From Niallia circulans (GTDB lineage Bacteria; Bacillota; Bacilli; Bacillales; Cytobacillaceae), in contig NZ_RIBP01000004.1 in assembly GCF_007273535.1 (NCBI RefSeq), forward strand, positions 3,262,001 to 3,326,000: a stretch of DNA of 64,000 nt, written 5' to 3'. A program made the translations under genes and the position numbers. Below the pieces are notes generated by a model. The model had not been told where the DNA came from and ran no database searches. It saw nothing but the letters and a program-made list of their open reading frames with translations. Shown here piece after piece: positions 8,038 to 16,831 of this stretch. The number at the start of each line of letters is the position of its first letter. Position 1 is the first letter of the stretch.

Positions 8038-8296
8038 TTATGTAGAAGCGTTTATATTTTTTAGTTGTTTATTTAAATTCCAACGCTCTGGCTTTTCTTC
8101 TTCCATCTTGTATCCACTCGTTTCGGTAAGATTCAAATGAATAGCCCAATTCAGTATCATCATAGCCAGGTTGAAATCCGCAACAACGGCAAATAAGGCT
8201 AACATTAGGGATTCCGTTTTTATAAAGAGGTTCTCGCAATCTGTCAAAACCACAAACTGAGCAAACGTAAAATTTTTTCCTCTTAAAAAATATCAT
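8038..8296 (-). pseudogene. Frameshifted cysteine-rich (double CxxC) protein
   Basis: The first frame runs from ATG 8296 and gives CSVCGFDRLREPL, CRCCGFQPGYDD and YRNEWIQDG, then derails into RRKARALEFK. A second frame, one base off, supplies EEEKPERWNLNKQLKNI, which is the kind of C-terminus expected for this small zinc-ribbon-like family found beside many Bacillus genes. The shift falls near the purine-rich GGAAGAAGAAAAG. Either a real frameshift mutation or a sequencing error is possible. Function of the family is unknown to me. Confidence 0.6.
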
Positions 8297-8420
8297 TATA
8301 CACCTACTAAAGATTAATTTATCCCATTTTCCCTATTCCGCAAAACCACCATGATTGTAACATACATATAGCTGTCGGGCAGAAATAGTGCCAAGTTTGT
8401 ATTAAAAATTTAAACATAAA

Positions 8421-8452
8421 TAAAAGGGCTCTCCTTAAATGAAAGGAAAGCC
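8421..8452 (-). terminator. Terminator of oxidoreductase gene
   Basis: GGCTCTCCTT / AAGGAAAGCC stem with TTTTATTT downstream on the minus strand. Confidence 0.65.
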
Positions 8453-8520
8453 ATATTATTTACTACAATACTTCGCGAACATTATTCTTCTGGCTTAACA
8501 ACCATAAGCTAAAAAACTTT

Positions 8521-9351
8521 CTAATTATTGAAGTAGTGTCCTTGTTTAAGATCTAATAGTAGATTAGGTTGCACAGGCTGCCAACCTAAGAGTTCCTGAG
8601 TTTTTGTGCTTGTTCTAGGAATATCAAGAGCAGCAAGGGTGCCAAGAAAACCAAAGTGTTCAGCTGCCTCCTCCTGTGAAATGCTTGCGATAGGAACATT
8701 AAGTTGTTTACCGATTACCGTGGCGATATCACGAAACGGCACTTCTTCATCTGCTACTCCGTCTATATAGGAACCGGCTGGTGCCTTTTCTAATGCGAGA
8801 CGGTAAAGATGTGCAGCATCAAGTCGATGAATAGCAGTCCAACGATTGGAACCGTCGCCAACAAAGGCAGAAGCTCCCTTCGCGCGAGCAAGATTAATCA
8901 GATTTGGCACAAAGCCCTTATCCCCCTTGCCGTGCACGGATGGAGCAAGCGAAACAACCGACGCCCGCACGCCATGCTTCGAAAGCGCCATCACTGCATT
9001 GTCCGAAGCCGCTCCATTTGCATGTGCTGTCGTTATAAACGGTTTGCCAGACCCTTTAAGCGCCTCGCCTATCGTCTCAATTACAGTTAAATCGGTTGCG
9101 AGCGAAGCTTGAAAGTCCGAAAAGTCGTGGTTAAACGCTAAATGGATTACGCCATCCGCAGCAGCGACACCGATGCGAAGGCTGTCAAGGTCATGAAGAT
9201 CTCCTCGATGTACTTCGGCCCCTGCCTCTGTTAGTAGCGCCGCTCCCTTGTCTGATCTTGTTAGTCCAATTACCTTATGACCAGCATGAATGAGTTCCTG
9301 CACTACCGCAGAACCGATATAGCCTGTTGCTCCTGTTACAAAAATACGCAT
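8521..9351 (-). CDS. NAD(P)-dependent atypical SDR / epimerase-like oxidoreductase
   Basis: 276 residues. It starts with the Rossmann motif TGATGYIG (residues 7-14). DGVIHLAF and the absence of a standard YxxxK place it among the extended/atypical SDRs (NmrA and YbjT relatives). Substrate is unknown. AGGAGG precedes the ATG. It is transcribed away from a MerR-type regulator, and the intergenic region has a promoter with the 19-base spacer that MerR proteins act on. The gene is therefore probably induced through that regulator. Confidence 0.85.
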   Translation of the reverse strand: MRIFVTGATGYIGSAVVQELIHAGHKVIGLTRSDKGAALLTEAGAEVHRGDLHDLDSLRIGVAAADGVIHLAFNHDFSDFQASLATDLTVIETIGEALKGSGKPFITTAHANGAASDNAVMALSKHGVRASVVSLAPSVHGKGDKGFVPNLINLARAKGASAFVGDGSNRWTAIHRLDAAHLYRLALEKAPAGSYIDGVADEEVPFRDIATVIGKQLNVPIASISQEEAAEHFGFLGTLAALDIPRTSTKTQELLGWQPVQPNLLLDLKQGHYFNN

Positions 9352-9393
9352 GATGATATCCTCCTAAAGTTGTGATGTTGCTTGAATAATTGT

Positions 9394-9424
9394 AGTATAA
9401 ACATTAGAGTACACTATAAGGCAA
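9394..9424 (-). promoter_or_regulatory. MerR-type promoter with 19-base spacer
   Basis: On the minus strand TTGCCT (9424-9419) and TATACT (9399-9394) are separated by 19 bases, the overlong spacing MerR activators correct by distorting DNA. An imperfect dyad TAGAGTACACTA lies inside the spacer. It drives the oxidoreductase gene. Confidence 0.7.
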
Positions 9425-9446
9425 GTCATATTTAGGAGAGTTATCC

Positions 9447-9851
9447 ATGAAAATTCAAGAATTAGCTAAACAGACTGGTTTGACAGCTTACACCATTCGT
9501 TTTTATGAAAAGGAAGGGTTGTTCGACACTCGACATGTCCGGCGGGATGATAATAACTATCGCAACTATACAGACGAGGCTATAGAACGTCTTAAACTCA
9601 TAAAGAAGTTTCAAGGCGTGGGTTGCTCTATTTCTGAGTTAAAGGAAATCTTATTGGATGTAGATACAAATACTCGTACTAATGAGCAAGTGATAGAATG
9701 GATTTGCCAAAAGATATCTGAAATTGAACGTAAGAGAATAGAGTATAAACAAATGCTTGATACGCTTAATATCATGCTGGAATACAGATTGGCATTGAAA
9801 AATGACCCAGAAAGGGCCCATACCTTATTAAAAGAACACCATTTTGATTGA
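9447..9851 (+). CDS. MerR family transcriptional regulator
   Basis: 134 residues. An N-terminal winged helix (KIQELAKQTGLTAYTIRFYEKEGL) is followed by a coiled-coil dimerisation helix (about 80-118). No cysteine cluster is seen, so it is unlikely to be a metal sensor and more likely senses an organic or redox signal. GGAGAG precedes the ATG. It is divergent from the oxidoreductase gene it presumably controls. Confidence 0.9.
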   Translation: MKIQELAKQTGLTAYTIRFYEKEGLFDTRHVRRDDNNYRNYTDEAIERLKLIKKFQGVGCSISELKEILLDVDTNTRTNEQVIEWICQKISEIERKRIEYKQMLDTLNIMLEYRLALKNDPERAHTLLKEHHFD

Positions 9852-9883
9852 AGTCTGGCGGTAGCTAAGTAATTTTCTAAAAA

Positions 9884-9913
9884 AAGATGGCTCCAATAGG
9901 AAGGAGCCATCTT
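9884..9913. terminator. Bidirectional terminator (MerR gene / sortase gene)
   Basis: Eleven-base perfect stem AAGATGGCTCC / GGAGCCATCTT between convergent genes. Confidence 0.85.
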
Positions 9914-9927
9914 AATTGCTTTATTTT

Positions 9928-10587
9928 TCAATTGTTCAACTGCTCTTCTACTAAACTAGCAACGAGTATATAGCGCTTAGGAGCATCTCCAATATAATTG
10001 AAAGGGTAACAAGTTGTAACTGTCAGCGTTGCTTTTGGCTTCGGCACAATAACAGTACGATCATCTTTATCCACTATCCTGACGCGCATCACTTTATACG
10101 AAAATTCTCCAGCAACTGTCTTTACAGTCAATAGGTCCCCTTTGCCGACTTCACCAAGCTTTCTAAAAACAGTATCCCTATGGCCCGAAAGCACTGAATT
10201 GTCGTCTTCACCAGGCATAACACTACCTGCAAAATGGCCAACACCCTTCTCGAGCTCCTCTTCGTTTGTTCCGTGAATAATCGGAAGAGTTGCTTCAAGC
10301 TTTGGAATATAGAGATCACCCATATAGTCACCAACCTTTGGCGTTTCAACATAAAGAGGGGCTTGTTTTTTTGTCTCAGCTGCCAAAGCTTTGGTTTCCT
10401 TCTCGTTTTTTTCCGGCATTACATCTGCCTGTGTTTGTCCTGTTTTATAAAGGAAATATCCTTTTAAGAAAGGATGGTAATTGGAGCTGGCAAACCAAAC
10501 TCCAATTAAGATGACAGTCGCAGACAATGAAAGAAGAAGCCATTGTTTTCGCTTACTTACTCTTCTATTTTTATTGGCTGCCTGCAT
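9928..10587 (-). CDS. Class D sortase
   Basis: 219-residue transpeptidase that cleaves a sorting signal and links the protein to cell-wall peptide. An N-terminal membrane anchor (about 16-33) is followed by the sortase barrel. Catalytic residues are visible: H136 (LSGHRDT), C193 (TLTVTTCYPF) and R205 (DAPKRYIL). The TLTTCYPF-type motif and length fit class D. It lies three bases after its probable substrate gene, whose sorting motif is LPNTA, the form class D enzymes recognise. The pair should be cotranscribed from upstream of the substrate gene. Confidence 0.92.
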   Translation of the reverse strand: MQAANKNRRVSKRKQWLLLSLSATVILIGVWFASSNYHPFLKGYFLYKTGQTQADVMPEKNEKETKALAAETKKQAPLYVETPKVGDYMGDLYIPKLEATLPIIHGTNEEELEKGVGHFAGSVMPGEDDNSVLSGHRDTVFRKLGEVGKGDLLTVKTVAGEFSYKVMRVRIVDKDDRTVIVPKPKATLTVTTCYPFNYIGDAPKRYILVASLVEEQLNN

Positions 10588-10590
10588 GTT

Positions 10591-11781
10591 TTAAAGTCCT
10601 CTCATCCAAACACGTCTGAACACAAGTACCCCCACAAGCGCAATCATAAGTCCAACTATTGAGTTTTGCACATAGTCTGATGCCGTGTTAGGTAGCTTCC
10701 CGCCTTTTACAGTTTGTTCCACAGCTTTAGTTGCTGTTTTTACTGGTGTTACATCCGTGTCTTTCATAAATTGTAACGCCTCTTGCAGGTCTTTACCTAA
10801 CTCTTTAATAAGCTTAGAACCAAACATTTCATGAGTAAGAACGATATCCGCAAGATTTTGTCCTTTTTTATTGTTAAGCTGAATAAGTAAGTCGGCACCA
10901 TTTGTTGACGTTAACGCCATTAAGCTTTGTATAGTTATTGCCTTTGTTGCACCATCTTTCATAAGGGAATAGTTAGCATCAACCTGTAACAAATTCAGTA
11001 ATTGATTCGAAATATCCAACAGATCTGCAATTTGTTCAGCTGTCAACTCTCTCGCAGATTCGAAATCATCAAACTCTATCATTCTGTCACTTAATGCAGT
11101 TAATTGTTTTTTAAGATTAGGATTTTCACTATCTATTTCCTTAAAATGTTCTAATAGCCTTTCCACCTCGTTAGCTGTCAATGGCAAGGATTGAAACAAG
11201 CCCTTGGTTCTTTCCTCCAAGTCTGCTTTACTATTCACATAATAAGCAACAGACTCCCGAAGGTCTTCAATTGTTACAAATTCATCAAGATAAATTTCAA
11301 ACCGCTGCATGTACTTCTCTAATTCTGCTTTAGAAGAAAATCCATAATCATCCAATAGTTCTTGGAGATTGTCATCGTTGATGGGTGTGCCATCAACTGG
11401 CATTTCTAAATAGTAACCGACATACTCATATAGACTTTCAGCGAAGAAGGGGAATTCTATATCAAGTACGTCCTGTCCCTTTTCTATATCACCAAATTCA
11501 GTTAAAAGCTCATTTAATTCAACTCTTGTTATGCCATAGTCTGTCAAAAGTGGCCTAATAGATTCCTCTGTTAAAGGTGTACCTAAATAAATGACAGAAT
11601 CATAATCATCCAAAGACCCTCCTTTACTCTCTAAATAATCCAAATAATCTTGTTTTCCCCAGCCAATTTCAGCTAGAAATGCCTCGAATTCTGAATCACC
11701 GGCTCCCATGGCAAACGAGGCCACAGGCTGGAGACTTAATGCCAATATAATAGCTGTAAAGAAACTAAGTAAACGCTTCAT
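10591..11781 (-). CDS. LPNTA-anchored processed acidic surface protein
   Basis: 396 residues. It has a signal peptide (1-24, cleavage near SFAMG), a long acidic helical region with repeated LTDYG/LLDDYGF-like units (about 75-150), and a C-terminal sorting signal LPNTA (363-367), then a hydrophobic span and RRVWMRGL. This matches the 'processed acidic surface protein' family sorted by class D sortase. Role in the wall is unknown. The start has GGGGGA upstream. The sortase gene follows at once. Confidence 0.88.
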   Translation of the reverse strand: MKRLLSFFTAIILALSLQPVASFAMGAGDSEFEAFLAEIGWGKQDYLDYLESKGGSLDDYDSVIYLGTPLTEESIRPLLTDYGITRVELNELLTEFGDIEKGQDVLDIEFPFFAESLYEYVGYYLEMPVDGTPINDDNLQELLDDYGFSSKAELEKYMQRFEIYLDEFVTIEDLRESVAYYVNSKADLEERTKGLFQSLPLTANEVERLLEHFKEIDSENPNLKKQLTALSDRMIEFDDFESARELTAEQIADLLDISNQLLNLLQVDANYSLMKDGATKAITIQSLMALTSTNGADLLIQLNNKKGQNLADIVLTHEMFGSKLIKELGKDLQEALQFMKDTDVTPVKTATKAVEQTVKGGKLPNTASDYVQNSIVGLMIALVGVLVFRRVWMRGL

Positions 11782-12106
11782 CGATTTCCCCCTACTACAT
11801 TTTTTGTATTTCCAATTTATTATAATAGAGGTAAAAACAAACAGAAATAATAATAAGAATCACACTGTAAATATTTAGAAAAACACAATATTTCTTTACG
11901 AAAAGAAAACAGAAAAGAGATTGCACTTAATTTTTTATGAGTTAGTAGATTTCCAGTATACAAAAAAGGTGATCCCGAACTTGGATCACCATGGTTAAAA
12001 CAGTAATATTATTCTTATTTTGACTTACTTTATAAAGGGTTTCTTTTAGGTTGCTAATTAGTAATGAGAAAGCTTAAAGAAGATTAATTACCAAAAAGTA
12101 TGTTTA
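11782..12106. other. Gene-free stretch
   Basis: Holds the promoter region of the surface-protein gene on the left and the terminator of the STAS gene at 11962-11996. No other signal was recognised. Confidence 0.5.
11962..11996 (-). terminator. Terminator of STAS-domain gene
   Basis: GGTGATCC / GGATCACC stem with TTTTTT on the minus-strand side. Confidence 0.75.
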
Positions 12107-13132
12107 TTAGCTTTTCTTTCTAACTAATTCATATCCACTTAACTCAATTGCATAACGAACTCCTTGTTGCAATGTTGCGAAAGTTTTGACATCTGAAGCT
12201 CTATAGTTTGAGTTCAAAATTTTCATTGCTAGATTGGAGGAAATGCCAACTATAAAACATTCAGCCCCTATCAAGCGGCAAGCTTGGATTAATTTTTGTA
12301 TACCATAAATTAAAAACTCATCAATATTATGAATACCCGTCACATCGATTAAAAGGTAGCTTGCCTTTTGTCGAGAAATCTCAATTAATGCATCTTCAAG
12401 TAAATCAGAGGCTCTTTGCTCAGAGTACTTGCCGATTAAAGGAACAACAAGAATCCCTTCTAAAATCGGTATAATAGGTGATGATAATTCTTTCACTAAA
12501 TTAGATAGTTCTTCCGTATGTTCGTTTACTTTTTCCTCCAACGCTTGAATACTCTGTTGTTCTTTTTGACGTGCAAAATCGTGAATATTTTTTTGAGGAG
12601 TAATACTCGAAGGAAAAATTTCAATTAATTCCTTATATCCCTCTTCCGTTTCTTCACTATTTTTGACTTCATACCACATATCGCGTCCAACAAATCCTCC
12701 GAAAATACCCGCCCAAAAACTCGGTATAAAAGTCGATACATGATTTTCATAGGAATCTTTAAAAATTCTTTTTTCCCAGCTGTTTGTTATTTGAATGACA
12801 ATTTTACTTTTATCTTTAGCATAATCTATTATCTCAAAATTCCCCCAACCTGCTGTTTTATAAATCTCTGAGTAATCATGGAGAATTTCTTCAATATTGT
12901 TACTTTCTTGATAATAGGAGCATACTAAATGACCCATCCGATATCCGGTTGCTTCATAAACAGTTTTCGAAGCATCTTTTCCAGAAACGTCATCAATTGT
13001 TTTTAAGAAAAGTTCAATTGCGGTATCCCACATTAAAAGTGTTGATTCACCTTGTAAATTTAATAATCCTTTTTTATAATCCCAGGTTAAATCTTTACTT
13101 TTTACTTTTGCTTTATATGTATGCTGTTCCAT
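12107..13132 (-). CDS. RsbR-like STAS-domain protein (stressosome-type)
   Basis: 341 residues from the ATG at 13132, which has AGAGGTG upstream; an upstream in-frame start at 13207 would overlap that site and seems wrong. Residues about 1-195 are a V4R/haem-NO-like alpha-beta sensory domain, not firmly assigned. Residues about 200-230 are a coiled-coil linker. Residues about 230-340 are a STAS domain very like the C-terminus of RsbR (ELSSPIIPILEGILVVPLIG, LIDVTGIHNID). The threonine in IDVTG and the one in KTFATLQQG correspond to phosphorylation sites of RsbR. The protein probably joins a stressosome and feeds sigma-B or a related output. Confidence 0.8.
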   Translation of the reverse strand: MEQHTYKAKVKSKDLTWDYKKGLLNLQGESTLLMWDTAIELFLKTIDDVSGKDASKTVYEATGYRMGHLVCSYYQESNNIEEILHDYSEIYKTAGWGNFEIIDYAKDKSKIVIQITNSWEKRIFKDSYENHVSTFIPSFWAGIFGGFVGRDMWYEVKNSEETEEGYKELIEIFPSSITPQKNIHDFARQKEQQSIQALEEKVNEHTEELSNLVKELSSPIIPILEGILVVPLIGKYSEQRASDLLEDALIEISRQKASYLLIDVTGIHNIDEFLIYGIQKLIQACRLIGAECFIVGISSNLAMKILNSNYRASDVKTFATLQQGVRYAIELSGYELVRKKS

Positions 13133-13310
13133 CCATAAAACACCTCTTTGATTCAAATTTTCCCCTACAATATTTTCAAATAATTCTAGGATAAAATACC
13201 CAAACAAAACAAAAATAAACCTAATTAAAGCCTTTTTTCATTTTAGAATTAAACTTCTTCATACAAAGGTTGGGGCTGCTTTATTGACACGTCTTTTCAG
13301 ATGAAATAAT

Positions 13311-13337
13311 AAAAAAAGACCATATATCTCTATAGTC
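13311..13337 (-). terminator. Weak terminator after RraB-like gene
   Basis: GACCATATA / TATAGTC imperfect stem with seven T on the minus strand. Confidence 0.45.
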
Positions 13338-13356
13338 CTTCATTACTTCAAATTCA

Positions 13357-13695
13357 TTATTCCTCCAGCCCAACGCCCCAACCGTCAATTTCTCCATCTA
13401 ACGGATGAACCAAGTCCCGTAGTTTGTTCTGTATCTCAACAATACCTTCATAAGTAAGCATCATGTCATTAAAGCAGTAAACTGTCCACATTTCTTCTTC
13501 TTCATCATGATCCAATTCACAGCGATACCCTTCCGTCTTCAACACTTCAAGAACTTGTATGCCAGAAATCTCATTTGGAACATCAATAACAAATTCCACT
13601 GTCTGTTCTACACTAAAATCACAGCCATATTTATCGAGTGCATGCAGTACATCTCCATCTTCATCTCTTGGAAACTTTCGTTTTTTAAAGAACAT
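13357..13695 (-). CDS. RraB-like (regulator of ribonuclease activity B) protein
   Basis: 112 residues with the RraB fold signature: an N-terminal DEDGDVLHAL, EFVIDVP, VLEVLKTEGYRCELD, WTVYCFNDMMLTYEGIVEIQ, and a final DGEIDGWGVG. RraB inhibits RNase E in enterics. Bacilli use RNase Y and J instead, so the target here is unknown. Monocistronic. Confidence 0.78.
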   Translation of the reverse strand: MFFKKRKFPRDEDGDVLHALDKYGCDFSVEQTVEFVIDVPNEISGIQVLEVLKTEGYRCELDHDEEEEMWTVYCFNDMMLTYEGIVEIQNKLRDLVHPLDGEIDGWGVGLEE

Positions 13696-14034
13696 CGTAA
13701 ATTGACCTCTTTTCTAGTAATTTATAATATATGTTTATAGCTATCATATCATTATTTACTTAGGTGAATTAGCCTTAATGTAATTATATTCTAATTACTC
13801 GAAGGTCGTAGTAAATTTGCTGCTATCTAAACAAGTGAATTATTTAATAAGGATACCCCCTATTAAACCAAATAAATATTTTTCAATCGTGGGGTCTTTG
13901 TTTATATGTTTAGAATCATAAAGTTAAAGAAGAGAAATCGCAAAATCCCACACTAAAAATTCTATATTTAATCCATAATAAAAGAATGATAGATTTAATA
14001 TACTAAATTAACCATTTATTATGGAGGCGTTATG
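13696..14034. other. Gene-free AT-rich stretch
   Basis: Contains the upstream region of the RraB-like gene and of the following small gene. No regulatory motif stands out. Confidence 0.4.
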
Positions 14035-14178
14035 ATGAATAAAAGCATTTTATATATTCTTTTAACAGCTATTTTAACAGCCTTAATCGTTATAATTATC
14101 GGGATATTTCAATTGGCTGATGCATTAGAAGCTGTAAGCCATTCAATTGATGCTTTAAGAGTAAAGATTCCTGAATGA
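14035..14178 (+). CDS. 47-residue single-pass membrane peptide
   Basis: Starts at the second of two ATGs (14032 and 14035); GGAGG at 14023-14027 is 7 bases from the second. An N-terminal hydrophobic helix (about residues 4-25) is followed by a short amphipathic tail LADALEAVSHSIDALRVKI. Function unknown. The strong ribosome binding site supports a real gene. Confidence 0.6.
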   Translation: MNKSILYILLTAILTALIVIIIGIFQLADALEAVSHSIDALRVKIPE

Positions 14179-14221
14179 TGTTTTTGCTAATCCGCTGCAT
14201 ATACCAAAAAGTATGAATACT

Positions 14222-14701
14222 TTAAATTATGTTATCTTGCTTGTTCCATAAGAAAGTGGGTTTCCTAGTTCTGATTGGAAAGCCACCTTTCGTATGTAAT
14301 TCCTCTTCCAAAGAAAGGAGTAATTTTGTGCCATAACCTTTACCTTGAATTCGATTATTTATACAAAGTTCTGCTAAGTAAAAAGTTAATCCTGCATAAG
14401 ATTTTTTACTATTACCTGCAATGAATCCTATTAGATTACCTTTTACATACAGCAAAAAACCAAGGAACTTAGGTGTATGAAGTAAATCAGTAAGTCTTTC
14501 CTTAGCTGATGAATATGTCCACGTTTCATTCCAAGGCTCGCTATTAAATACAGAAATATAAAGTTCTATACATTGCTCTAATGTATCTTCTGTTATAAAA
14601 ACAAACAAGACTGCAAATAAACAAAGACTTAGAAGGATTCTTACACTAACAGGTGTAGATGTAGTTAAATCTTTACTAAGAAAAAAACACACAATTAACA
14701 C
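14222..14701 (-). pseudogene. Degenerate GNAT acetyltransferase
   Basis: The core TEDTLEQCIELYISVFNSEP through NNRIQGKGYGTKLLLSLEEE is clearly a GNAT protein with the acetyl-CoA loop (QGKGYG). The normal beginning is missing and replaced by unrelated hydrophobic codons without a ribosome binding site (GTG at 14701). After HTKG the expected C-terminal strand (Y.FY.K.GF) is absent and replaced by GFPIRTRKPTFLWNK. Both ends look damaged. It follows the DMT transporter gene, whose stop overlaps an ATG that leads only to a 14-codon frame. Confidence 0.6.
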
Positions 14702-14735
14702 AGCAGCAAATTACCTTTCACCATCCTAATTATTT

Positions 14736-15632
14736 TCATCTTAACAACCCCTTCTCTCTTCGCTTAAAAACTCCAATAAATTTCGCCTCACTAACAAATG
14801 TTGACCCTAATAGAAGCCCACCACCAATTACTTGAATAATAGTCATTTGTTCCTGAAGAATAATTGCAGAAATGATAATTGCCACAAAAGGATCAACGTA
14901 ACTTAGCATGGCTATACTTTGCCCGCTTAATTTTTCCATGCCAGCGAAAAACAACCAAAACCCAATCCCTGTATTGATAATTCCTAACATCAGAATAAAA
15001 GGTATTGATGAGCCTGTTATTTTTAGAATATTATTAAATCCTTCCGTCAGGAAAACATATGGCATTAACATGAAAGTTGTTATGCCTAGCTGAATAATAG
15101 TCAGCTCTAACCTCCCCATATTTTTGATAAACTTATTAACAAGCAATAACGCAGCATAAAATACAGCAGCAATAACTCCAAAGAAAAGTCCAAGTAAATC
15201 ATCTGCAGCTGATGTGCTTATGCCTTTGCCGATAATCAAAAACATGCCTATAATTGCTACGGCAATACATATAAATTTCTTTCTAGACAGTTTTTCACGA
15301 AGGATAAATGGTGAAAGTATCATAACAAATACGGGTGCAAAATAATAACCTATAGTCGCATTTGCGATGGTCGTATGATCATATGATTGATAAAGAAAAA
15401 TCCAGTTTCCTCCCAATGCAATTCCTGAAATAAACAAACATAAAGCATTTGCTTTCATCAAACTCCATGATAGCTTTTTCTTTGTTATTACGAGAATAAT
15501 AAGTAAGAACAAACATCCCAAAAAACTACTAAATAATGCCCTTTCACTTGCAGTTAGGTCAATGTATCGAACGACTAAACCAATTGTTCCGAAAATAATC
15601 ATGGATAATATAAATAAAATTTTAGATTTCAT
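14736..15632 (-). CDS. EamA/DMT family transporter
   Basis: 298 residues with ten predicted membrane helices forming two EamA repeats (about 5-135 and 148-288). It probably exports a metabolite or amino acid; the substrate is unknown. AGGAGG precedes the ATG. It is divergent from a LysR regulator, an arrangement in which the LysR protein usually controls the exporter. Confidence 0.88.
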   Translation of the reverse strand: MKSKILFILSMIIFGTIGLVVRYIDLTASERALFSSFLGCLFLLIILVITKKKLSWSLMKANALCLFISGIALGGNWIFLYQSYDHTTIANATIGYYFAPVFVMILSPFILREKLSRKKFICIAVAIIGMFLIIGKGISTSAADDLLGLFFGVIAAVFYAALLLVNKFIKNMGRLELTIIQLGITTFMLMPYVFLTEGFNNILKITGSSIPFILMLGIINTGIGFWLFFAGMEKLSGQSIAMLSYVDPFVAIIISAIILQEQMTIIQVIGGGLLLGSTFVSEAKFIGVFKRREKGLLR

Positions 15633-15667
15633 AACTGCCTCCTACTAATATGCTTATAACATAAATG

Positions 15668-15780
15668 TACCTATTTTTATTTTGTATTAGTTAAGAACCA
15701 CTCATATAAAACAGCTGGATTGGCCAATCCCTTTTACCTTGATTTTTTTATAAAAAAATCATAGCATACGAATAGGTATT
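15668..15780. promoter_or_regulatory. Candidate LysR operator pair
   Basis: TACCTATT near 15668 and AATAGGTA near 15771 are exact reverse complements within the DMT/lysR intergenic region. They may be the two binding sites of the LysR protein. Weak inference. Confidence 0.35.
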
Positions 15781-15843
15781 ACAAAATTGAATGTTTTTCA
15801 TGTTTTGCATAACAAAATGGAATACCTTGGAGGAAAACTTATT

Positions 15844-16713
15844 ATGAACATCCAAAAATATTTGGCATTTGTAAAAGCAGCCGAATTCCAAAGTTTCACA
15901 AAAGCTGCTGATGCATTAAATTATACACAGTCTGGCATCAGTCGAATGATTAGTGATTTAGAGTCAGAATGGGGAGTCACCTTATTTGAACGTGGTCGAA
16001 CTGGTATAAGTTTGACGTCTGATGGCTTACAGTTATTTCCTCATTTAAAGCGAATCTGCCTTGAACAAGAAAATATCATAATGCAGGTAGAGGACTTACA
16101 CAATATTCAATCTGGAATTATTCGGATTGGCACGTTTTCAAGTGTGGCAACCCATTGGCTTCCTATTATGATTAAAGCTTTTAAGAACGACTATCCGAAA
16201 ATTGATTTTGAATTACTGTTAGGGGATTATACAGAAATAGAAAACTGGATTGTAGAAGGACGTGTTGACCTTGGATTTTTAAGACTTCCAACAAATGCGG
16301 ACATTGAAACAATTTATTTGGAGCAAGATCGTTTGCTGGTGGTTATTCCTGAAGATCATCACCTTGCTAAATGCGAAAAGTTTCCAATTAGTGAATTAGC
16401 GAACAATCCATTTATGCTATTGGAAAAGGGCGCAAAAGCAGAGATTTCTGAAATATTTGAGATGCACGAGCTATCACCACAAGTCCAATTAACAACATGG
16501 GATGATTATGCCATTATGTCTATGGTCGAGAATGGATTAGGAATCTCTATTTTACCTGAATTGATATTACAGCGTATCCCTTACCGAATTATAGCCAAAG
16601 AGCTGGAAGTTCCTGCATTTCGTACTATTGGAATCGCTATGCGAGACAAAAAATCCCTGTCACTTGCCTCAAAAAGATTTTTAGATTATTTATCTTGTAG
16701 GAAACAAGATTGA
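15844..16713 (+). CDS. LysR family transcriptional regulator
   Basis: 289 residues from ATG 15844, which has GGAGG 9-10 bases upstream; the earlier in-frame ATG at 15787 lacks a site. N-terminal winged helix (NIQKYLAFVKAAEFQSFTKA, QSGISRMISDLE) and a C-terminal periplasmic-binding-like effector domain (about 90-285). It most likely regulates the divergent DMT exporter. Confidence 0.9.
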   Translation: MNIQKYLAFVKAAEFQSFTKAADALNYTQSGISRMISDLESEWGVTLFERGRTGISLTSDGLQLFPHLKRICLEQENIIMQVEDLHNIQSGIIRIGTFSSVATHWLPIMIKAFKNDYPKIDFELLLGDYTEIENWIVEGRVDLGFLRLPTNADIETIYLEQDRLLVVIPEDHHLAKCEKFPISELANNPFMLLEKGAKAEISEIFEMHELSPQVQLTTWDDYAIMSMVENGLGISILPELILQRIPYRIIAKELEVPAFRTIGIAMRDKKSLSLASKRFLDYLSCRKQD

Positions 16714-16784
16714 CACACAAAAAGATTTTACAAACACCAGTTTTTTTTCTAACTATTGTTGAATCATCTTTCATGAAAAATAAA

Positions 16785-16822
16785 GAAACTAATCAAGGAA
16801 GAAAATTGATTAGTTCTTTTTT
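16785..16822 (+). terminator. Terminator of lysR gene
   Basis: AACTAATCAA / TTGATTAGTT stem followed by a run of T on the plus strand. It also lies beyond the end of the convergent esterase gene. Confidence 0.8.
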
Positions 16823-16831
16823 ACGCGTACA

